Positions 57,135 through 64,000 of a stretch of DNA of 64,000 bases are shown piece after piece (position 1 is the stretch's first letter; each line of letters opens with the position of its first letter). A program made the position numbers and the translations under genes. The stretch lies in NCBI GenBank assembly GCA_023630585.1, contig CM042556.1, positions 146,001 to 210,000 of the forward strand, in the 5' to 3' direction. The DNA is from Cranoglanis bouderius (lineage: Eukaryota > Chordata > Actinopteri > Siluriformes > Cranoglanididae). Below the pieces are notes generated by a model. It had not been told where the DNA came from and ran no database searches. It saw only the letters and a program-made list of their open reading frames with translations.

Positions 57135-58405
57135 ATGGCTTTCTTACTGAGTCACTATCCTCAGAGTGTACTAAGACCGAATTGGATATTTTCACATTAC
57201 CTTATACACAAACAAGTATTGAAAAGTACACTTATGTTAAAATACCTCCACTTTCTGCTCTCATGGACAATGGCCCCCTGGAGTTCTATGTGGCTGGAAA
57301 CGTTGAGGATTACATCGACTTGAACAACACTTTTTTACATCTGGCATGTAAAATCGTGAACCCTGATGGTTTTAACATGCAAAGGTGGGGATCATTAACT
57401 ATCCTATAGCACTACTTTTTTCACAAGTGGATGTCATGCTCAGGATCGTCTTATTTCTCAATGTAGCAGCATGTACCCATACCACGCTACCTTTGAAAGT
57501 CTTCTCAAGTGTGGAAAAGATACCCTGGAAACACAATTCTGCACTGGGTTGTTCTACAAAAACACGGCAGGGCATATGGATGTCACTGATCCAGAAGGTC
57601 TAAATGAAGGTCTTAAAAAAAGGGCCAGATTCAGTGCTGAAAGCAACACCTTTGACCTGATTGGACACATTCACTCAGATATATTTTTTCAGGATAAACT
57701 TTTACTGAATGGTATCGATTTGAGGATTAAAATGGTTCGCAGTAAAGACGAATTTTGCTTGATGAAGGAAGGAAATGCAAATTCAATTCTGAAAATACTC
57801 AACGCTTCTCTTTTTGTGAAGAAAGTAACCGTCTCTCCGTCAGTAAAACTCAGACAAGCTAAAGCATTATTAACTGCAACAACAAAGTATCTGAATGAAC
57901 GAGTCTGTATGAAGACCTTCAGTCTAGCTGCAGGGAGTCACAAGAAAATCTTTTCCTCGGACCATTACCTAAAACCATTATCTTTGGGATGGTAGACAAC
58001 AATGCCTTCAGTGGATCATACAATAAAAATCCTTTTAATTTTAAAAATTATGATGCAGAGTTTATTGCACTCTGCGTAGATGGTACTCAATATCCTGCAA
58101 AACCGTTTCAGCCAGTTTTTCAGTCCGGTAATGTAGTCCGTGAATTCCATTCTTTAATTTTAGCATCAGGAAAGCAGCTGAAGGATCAGGCTTTGACAAT
58201 AAACAGAGAAGAGTACCTGAATGGATATACTTTATTCGCATTCAACCTGAATCCTGACGACAATTGTGGACAACATTTGTCATTAATAAGGTGCGTTTGG
58301 AACTCAGATTTTGACAAGAACAGTGAATCTAATTGTGTATGCCAGCACTATTTCTAGATTCTAGAAATAAACAATCGAAGAATCGTGCTCATTGATTACC
58401 AGTAA
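57135..58405 (+). pseudogene. Major capsid protein of Polinton B (frameshifted)
   Basis: Homologous throughout to 39356-40649: GPLEFYVAGNVEDYIDLNNT, HSDIFFQDKLLLNGIDLRIK, KDEFCLM, NKNPFNFKNYDAEFIAL, INREEYLNGYTLFAF. ATG 57135 (MAFLLS). Frameshifts near 57170, 57395, 57465, 57950 and 58290. Ends NNRRIVLIDYQ, TAA 58403-58405. About 420 codons, close to copy A. Confidence 0.92.
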
Positions 58406-58408
58406 CAC

Positions 58409-58947
58409 ATGGATACCAGAGAACTAACAGAGGCTATGAGAAGTTGTCCTGAAATAGACAGCGGTGTAGCGGTGTGATGGCCTGTGACGAGTTACCTACA
58501 AATACACTGAGATAGTTTCCTGCTTTGTTCATTGTAAATACACACCCAAGACACATGCCAGGTGAGCACTGGCTAGCTTTATGCCTTAATGACAAAACTA
58601 CCAGAGAGTTTTTTGACACGTACGGAAACCCACCAGATTATGAACTCTTTCCTCGATCAATTAATTATTTTTTGACAAAGAACTGTTGTAAAATAAAATA
58701 TAACCTCGTACAAGTTCAAGATTTTACTTCAGTTTGCTGCGGGCAACACTGTGTGTTTTTTCTGTGTCACAGAGCTAAAGGTTATTAATTTAACCGTATT
58801 ATGTCTATGTATAGCAAGAATTTAAATAGAACTGATAATGCGGTTGCGTCTTTTGCTAAAAAAATGTACCACAGAGTAAATAAAAAGCATTCATTTACTT
58901 GTGTACAATGTGTTTACACTCTAGATATGTTTCAATTGCATGTGTAG
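58409..58947 (+). pseudogene. Adenain-like protease of Polinton B
   Basis: ATG 58409 (MDTRELTEAMRSC), 3 bp after the capsid stop. Stops and a shift before 58525; then INTHPRHMPGEHWLALCL-type sequence with catalytic His, FDTYGNPPDYELFP, and VQDFTSVCCGQHCVFF with Gln-x6-Cys. In-frame TAA at 58786-58788, then homologous sequence (MSMYSKNLNRT... SFTCVQCVYTLDMFQLHV) to TAG 58945-58947, which gives the native C-terminus that copy A lacks. Confidence 0.88.
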
Positions 58948-59036
58948 TGGAATATTAAATTACAACGCTTCACAAGAAAATTGTTGATGCAAAATTATTT
59001 TATTGAAATTAATGGTGACAAAATACAACACAACAT

Positions 59037-59497
59037 TCATCCTAAAGGCATCATCGGATATGAGGGGGCCGTGAGATTCTTAAGCAAATCCACCATGTGA
59101 GATCCTTTGATAGTTTTTCCTTTAAAAATAAATTTGCCGCTATCATTCCATGAAGCATCTTCATCGGATTAAAATTTTTTTTCCATAATGTATGCAGAAT
59201 TTATTTTATTTCTCGCAGAAATTTTAGCAAGCACCTCTTGTCTTTGGGAGGATGCAGACCTTTGGTCACTGTTGCTTCTGTTTTGCTTTCTGGTATTTTA
59301 GGTAGGGACAGGGTCAGTTGACCGGTTTGCTGCTCCCCTAGTTTAACCAAGTTTAAAAAATTTTGCAGGGCCGATGCTTAGAGTTTTGCCTTCTCATAAT
59401 CATTCAGGTCAGTCCTTGACAAATTCCGTCATATTGCTCCTTTAAGTTTATCATGCTGATGTTGAGGGACTAAATACATTTTCTCTGCGGTCTCCAT
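59037..59497 (-). pseudogene. Conserved Polinton protein with YLVPQHQ-DKLK and GSHMVDLL motifs
   Basis: Minus-strand reading from ATG 59497 gives EKMYLVPQHQHDKLKGA, a Glu/Lys-rich helical middle broken by several stops, PKIPESKTEATV, and near the end WNDSGKFIFKGKTIKGSHMV. This N-terminal VPQHQLDKLK pattern and C-terminal G-KTI-GSHIVDL pattern recur together in Polinton genes I know only as uncharacterised. Convergent with the protease gene. Absent from Polinton A, where it falls in the deletion. Confidence 0.6.
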
Positions 59498-59559
59498 GTT
59501 AATTGTTACAGGATGCAATTAAGCTGCTTATAAAAGGAATGGCTACACTGAGCAAAGGC

Positions 59560-59800
59560 AGAAGAAATCCTCCAGATTGATAATAGCGTTCCTTTTTCTT
59601 TCTACAGACGCTCTTTTATCCGCAAATAGTTAAACCCGGTACTGTTTTGTCATCAGTGGTATGTTCTCTCTGAGCACTTTTAAAGCTAGTTCACATATGC
59701 TCAGTATGAGATCTGTGGGTGCATCACGTAATATATCTTTTTTCCTTCGGGGTGGAGACCGGTATAATGAATTCAACAATGGGAGGTTTTTTACAGTCGA
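59560..59800 (-). pseudogene. Small basic conserved Polinton gene (ICELALKVL motif)
   Basis: Minus-strand reading gives RRKKDILRDAPTDLILSICE, LALKVLRENIPLM, then DKRASVERKRNAIINLEDFF with two stops. The motif order (basic lead, CELAL-VL-GN-PL, basic repeat, Gly-rich hydrophobic end) matches a small gene commonly found beside the ATPase in Polintons; its role is not established. Lies between the ATPase end and the 59497 gene, same strand. Confidence 0.5.
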
Positions 59801-59811
59801 ATAGATATTAG

Positions 59812-60483
59812 TTATCGAAACTTTAAAGTTTTTTTTTTCTTCGGAACATACACAACCAGGGTCTCTTGTGGAAACAGCCCTGAATGGAGACAGAGTTCTT
59901 CTGGTGTTTGTGCTTTCAGGTCAACAAATAGATATTCGTGTGGTCTAGTGGTGGCGTCTTGAAAACATTCTAAAAAGTATTTGCTGTTACCTGGATACAT
60001 TTGACGAGCCAGTATACTGATCTGTAATTTGTCTCTAGGGTTGTCTCTTGGTGTTCAAGCTGATCGTTCTACTAGTCTTGCCTTGAAAAAAATAAGTTTT
60101 GAAGGAGACAGATTCTCAGATTTCTGTGGTGGGTGTATTTTGTAAAAGCCTTTTCTACTTCATCGTTTTTACTGGCAGATTCCATCAAGTCATCTATTAC
60201 CAATAAATTTGTTTTGCTGGGTGGAAATAATTCGTCATCACACAAAGAATAGGGGATTCCTTGAAGAAAATTTATATTTATTCTGGTCATCAATTCATCA
60301 TACAGGGTGACATGTTGTCTAACACCAGACAATGTTCCCGGGAACTACCGACATTGTCTCTTTACAGTTTTCCAACAACATTTTGATAAAATATGATTTA
60401 CTGCTATTACTTGGTCCACATACAATACATGAAAAGGGCAATTGCATCCTGGTGTCAAAAGCAGGCAAGTTCATATTTTCCAT
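59812..60483 (-). pseudogene. FtsK/HerA (A32-like) packaging ATPase of Polinton B
   Basis: Start at ATG 60483. Walker A near 60425-60400 reads CGPSNSSKSYF (canonical GPS-x-GKT/S, here Ser for Gly). Walker B is LLVIDDLMESA at about 60210. Family-typical KYTHHRNLRICLLQNLF follows, then LARQMYPGNSKYFLECFQDA and EYLFVDLKAQTPEELCLHSG. Frameshifts near 60340 and 60050. About 225 codons, normal for the family. Pumps genomes into capsids in related viruses. No counterpart remains in Polinton A. Confidence 0.88.
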
Positions 60484-60560
60484 TATTAATATTCAAAACA
60501 CATCAACAGAAACAAAATTACATATATACAGTACATATGTACATATATACACGAAAAGTC

Positions 60561-62191
60561 TTAATACCTGTAAGGGAGAGTTGTGAAATCGGGTAATAAA
60601 ACACGTTTATCGTACACAACCCTGAACCTTTTTAACTGTGAACGGTTTCTCAAATGAAATCCCTTTTTATCTCGCACAATTTGGTTATGTGAGGTGATAA
60701 GTTGACCGGTTTGATCCGGATTTTTCACTCGCACGTCCACCAGCTCTGTCAGTGATTTCAAATTGACAACTTCAGAATTGGTATAATTTAAAGTTATGCC
60801 TTTAGCTTTCATAGTTGTTTTTCCCTTTACAGTTTTGTAACCATAGGTTTTAGGTCCTGCAGTTACGAATTCTACGATTTATTCGCCATCATCTAGTTCG
60901 CTGGTAAGTCCACCCAAGTAATCGCTTAAGGGTTAAATCCAATCACCTCCCTTACTTTTAAAGATGACGCTATCTGTGTCGGTGTACAAACGTCGCTGTT
61001 GCAATCTATCCATCAAATTGTGAATTCAAGTCTTGCATATTCTGTAGTGAAAATGCCTATAAATACATTAGTATTCAGCGGTTTAATCAGTCTCATCTGC
61101 GTTCCGCCACTGCACCAAGGTAACATCATCATTCAAAAAAGAGTACTGGTTCACATTATAAATATCTGAGAGCATGAACTGTAAAAACTCAGCAGGATCG
61201 CGGATTAAGCTTGCGTTGGATCTGTCTGGTTTTCGTTTTTTATTTACATCTTACCCCACAGCGAATTTAGTGCAAGTTTAGCTACGGATCTTTTGGCAGG
61301 ATTAATGGTAATACTGTTTGGATCCAACTTGATCCCTTCATTCTCTTTATATCTGCGAATGTACTCACGCTCAGTGGCTGTATCAATGACCCAGGATGGA
61401 TATCCTGAGCTTTCCTGTTTGGTTTTTAGGAACATTTTAATATATTTGGTAAAATGCTTATCAGACCTATTAGGAAAGTGCCACACTTCAAACACTTTTT
61501 GTAACCTTTTTTGACAGCTTTCACAATTTCAACAGAAGCCCATGTTCCTGTAAGCGCTCTCTCCTGATCTGTATGGTCACATTGCTTTTGTTGTTGCTCA
61601 GAGCACATTCTACATAGAGGAAAGGGGAGTTTGCTTTTTACATGAAATGGAAGAACAAGTGCCCACAGACCCAGTGCCCAGTGGTGATACCTTTGCTCTG
61701 ACGATACCAAAGTAATTTTCCAGAGGCTTAAAGTCACGATAAATGTTGATAGGGTGATCGATCGGGTACGTCTTTGTCTTATACGGGTAAAGAGAGGTAA
61801 AACCATAATAATTGATTCTCTCACCAGGCTGCACTACATAATGCAAATGTAACGCATTTGTTTGACCACCAGAAAGAGCATCTTGCGGGTTTAAATGCTC
61901 GGGAAAGTCAAAGTCTTTTAGAAGGTTTATTACGAGGTTGTCATTTTTCTTCATTTCATTCCACATCACTGTGACTTGCAATTTGTTAGTCGTTTGCAAA
62001 TTCTTAATTTTTTCCAATGTTTTATGATGGACATCTCCGAAAGTAGTTTCGGATGAGCTAAGAGGATGTGGGATCATTGAGGGAAAGCACTTTTCACATC
62101 CGTGATAAAAACAACCAAGAAACTCAAAAGCCTTACGTATTTGTCCAGCTTCACAGTAACCATCTACAATAGTTACCAAACCTGACTTCAC
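60561..62191 (-). pseudogene. DNA polymerase B of Polinton B, N-terminus missing
   Basis: Minus-strand reading from 62191: FEFLGCFYHGCEKCF (exonuclease-linked), motif A region NYYGFTSLYPY (61804, Gly at the metal-binding Asp position), DFKPLENYFGIVRAKV, CRMCSEQQQ, motif B region VAKLALNSLWGKM (61270-61250), FTTEYARLEF, motif C LYTDTDSVIF (about 60995-60968) and C-terminal VRDKKGFHLRNRSQL, VVYDKRVLLPD ending PYRY at 60561. Several frameshifts and stops. Upstream N-terminal region is cut off at about 62200. Confidence 0.92.
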
Positions 62192-62269
62192 CTTTGTTCG
62201 TTTGATGTTTTACTTTGTGAATTTGATTTAATAGTTAGGACAGTCGACTGTTAACCAACTGGTGTCTTC

Positions 62270-63200
62270 AGTGCCCAAACACTTATAAGTGTATTATAAG
62301 CACTTATAAAATAAGTGCTATTAAAAGAAAAGGTGGTTACACAATAGTAAAGTTTAGCAAACGGAATTTTCACCACATTCATCCATTATGCATTTCTTCA
62401 GCTGCGCAACTGAATGGGGCCTTCGTTGCCTTATTTTGCGCTTCATAATGCGCCACACATTCCCAATCAGAGACAGGTCAGGACAGCAGGCAAGCCATGC
62501 TAGCACCCGCACTCTCTGCCTACGCAACCATGCGCTTGTAATCTGGGCAGAATGTGGTTTGGCGTTGTCCTGCTCTGGATGGCAGCATATGTTGCTCCAA
62601 AATGTGTACATGTCTTTCTGCATTAATGGTGCCCTCATAGATGTGCAAGTTACCCGTTGCCATGGGCACTGACACACCCCCATACCATGGCAGACGCTGG
62701 CTTTTGGACCTGACGCTGGATGGTCCTTTTCCTCTTTGGCCCGGACAACACCATGACTGTTTTGTCCGAAAACGATTTGAAATGTTGACTCATTGGACCA
62801 CAAAACACGATTCCACTGTGCTACTGTCTACCTCAGAGAAGTCAGCTGTGCTTCTGGATGGTGTTGATGTATGGCTTCTGCTTTGCATACTAAAGTCTTA
62901 ACTTGCATCTGTGGATGCAGTGGTGAATTGTGTTGACTGACAAAGGTTTACCAAAGTATTCCCATGTCAGGATATCCATTACAGATGCATGACGGTTTCT
63001 AAGATAGTGACGCCTGAAAGATCAACGATCACATGCATTCAGAAGTGGCTTTGAAGATTTGATTGGGCAAAACATCAAATACTTTGTCTTTATATGTGTT
63101 TGTTTAAATACAAGTCAAAGTACATATACAAATCATTCCTCTTTGTTTTTTGATTAGCATTTTCCATACTGTCCAAACATTTTCGGAATTGGGGTTGTAG
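62270..63200 (-). mobile_element. Degraded Tc1-type transposon remnant
   Basis: On the minus strand it begins CTACAACCCCAATTCCGAAA (63200), a fish Tc1-type terminus, and contains transposase sequence at 62803-62354: WSNESTFQIVFG (first Asp replaced by Asn), QDNAKPHSA (second Asp) and CPDLSLIGNVWRIMKRK (Glu replaced by Gly). The N-terminal DNA-binding domain is only traceable in shifted frames. The opposite terminus is not found, so it is truncated. It interrupts or replaced the 5' end of the Polinton B polymerase. Confidence 0.82.
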
Positions 63201-63681
63201 ATAACCTACTGGTTAGTTTCCTCAAACATGACTGACTATTATAACACATAATATAACTAACTAACATAACTAGCTAATATTTTTGCCAGCGTTGCATTGG
63301 CTAAGTTCACGTTGCTGTGAGTGAATTCGGTGATTATCATTTGATAAAGACATGTGGTTGTATAATAGGCCTGTACAACACCTGTACTGTAAAATGTATG
63401 TATGCTTAGCCTAGCCCATGTATTAGCCTACTGGGGGGCCTCTGTGGAGTCACTTCTGCAGCCAGAACCCATCATCCATTGCTAATGAATGCAGACTGCA
63501 GGTCAAATCCCCAAACATGTACAGCATTGACTTAATTGCCCTATGTCACATACAAATAAATACCTACAAAGAAAGGAGGACCTTTCTGATGATTAACATT
63601 AAACAAAAGGATGATCTTAACTGTGTAAACATTAAGATATATTCATCATCAATATTAGGATATTTGAAACCTGTGTAGTGA
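63201..63681. other. AT-rich sequence without recognised features
   Basis: Between the Tc1 remnant and the right terminal repeat of Polinton B. No open frame or repeat supported; it probably replaces the N-terminal polymerase coding region, which would lie here by comparison with Polinton A. Confidence 0.4.
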
Positions 63682-63930
63682 ATCAGCTTTAAAAATTAAA
63701 GAAAAGCGCACGCTTGGATTCAAAGCACCGTTTTAAAGGAGACAAGAGTTTTAAAGCGTGCCCGCATTATCTACCAGAATATGTAGTGAAAATTACCCGC
63801 ATCTCTCCACCAAAATATGTAGTGGAAATTAGCTGTTTGGGTTAATTTGATATATTCTCCACCATTTTACGTAAGTAAAAATTAGTTGTTAAATTGAGCT
63901 ATCTTTATTCTCCTCCAAAGATGTCAGAGA
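63682..63930. repeat. Right terminal repeat of Polinton B
   Basis: Shares acgcttggattcaaagcacc, tttaaaggagacaag and tttaaagcgtgcccgcatta with 44154-44218. Outside this it has three tandem variants of ctccacca-aatatgtagt-gaaatta (about 63770-63890), ending near tattctcctccaaag. The last 70 bp of the window show nothing further. Confidence 0.8.
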
Positions 63931-64000
63931 GATTAACAGATCAGCTCGAAAAGGGAAATTTGACTAATTTAGTATTACTGATCAACTATTCGTCCAGCAA

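Larger units (their letters stand above)
56885..63930 (+). mobile_element. Polinton/Maverick element B, left half missing
   Basis: Contains the basic virion protein tail, major capsid protein and protease on the + strand, and, on the - strand, two small conserved Polinton genes, the packaging ATPase and DNA polymerase B, then a Tc1 remnant and a right terminal repeat. Integrase and penton genes are absent; the left edge abuts satellite. Only moderately similar to Polinton A at protein level, so a different lineage. Confidence 0.88.

Noticed and set aside
62388..62901. + strand frames of 86-94 codons near the right end
   Set aside because: Antisense of a degraded Tc1 transposase.

Overview
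The window looks like repeat-dense, non-genic DNA from a fish genome, most likely a teleost. The evidence is the mix of families: two Polinton/Maverick (adintovirus-like) elements, Tc1-type transposons with fish-type ends, a spumavirus-free simple ERV family with long (about 1.7 kb) LTRs, Ty3/gypsy-like LTR elements, and a long AT-rich satellite. I see no ordinary single-copy host gene and no tRNA or rRNA. The species cannot be named from sequence alone.

Layout. 1-16766 is one continuous satellite array of roughly 50 monomers (about 325, 353 and 270 bp types) with higher-order organisation. 16767-27283 is a nest of endogenous retrovirus pieces: a decayed gag-pol-env body on the + strand, a solo LTR inside pol (4-bp target duplication), a second solo LTR inside the 3' LTR (4-bp target duplication), and an inverted copy of that same LTR-in-LTR junction next to the satellite. 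27284-44425 is Polinton A: terminal inverted repeats, small unknown ORFs, integrase, penton-like minor capsid protein, virion-associated small proteins, double-jelly-roll major capsid protein, adenain-type protease, and protein-primed DNA polymerase B on the other strand. It is interrupted by a 4.9-kb LTR element inside integrase and by an apparently intact Tc1 transposon inside the penton gene, and it has lost its ATPase and the polymerase C-terminus in one deletion. 44434-46932 is an LTR inserted into a minus-strand gypsy-like remnant. 46933-47950 is satellite in two opposite orientations. 47951-52122 is poorly assigned sequence holding minus-strand ERV pol. 52123-56217 is an LTR-internal-LTR-internal tandem. 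56218-56884 is satellite again, and 56885-63930 is the right part of Polinton B, which retains the packaging ATPase and polymerase motif C that copy A has lost, and ends in a Tc1 remnant and a terminal repeat.

Most notable: the LTR elements at 31159-36036 (minus) and 52123-56217 (plus) have a Gag-like segment followed by a C6H2 zinc finger with exactly the spacing and much of the sequence of the N-terminal finger of methionine aminopeptidase 1 (METAP1), then long in-frame tandem-repeat regions. This looks like host domain capture by a non-autonomous retroelement family. The three copies here include one with a 688-codon open frame.

All viral-type genes are degraded to some degree by frameshifts, stops, insertions or deletions. 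Only the Tc1 transposase (321 codons), the 688-codon zinc-finger ORF and several small Polinton ORFs are uninterrupted.
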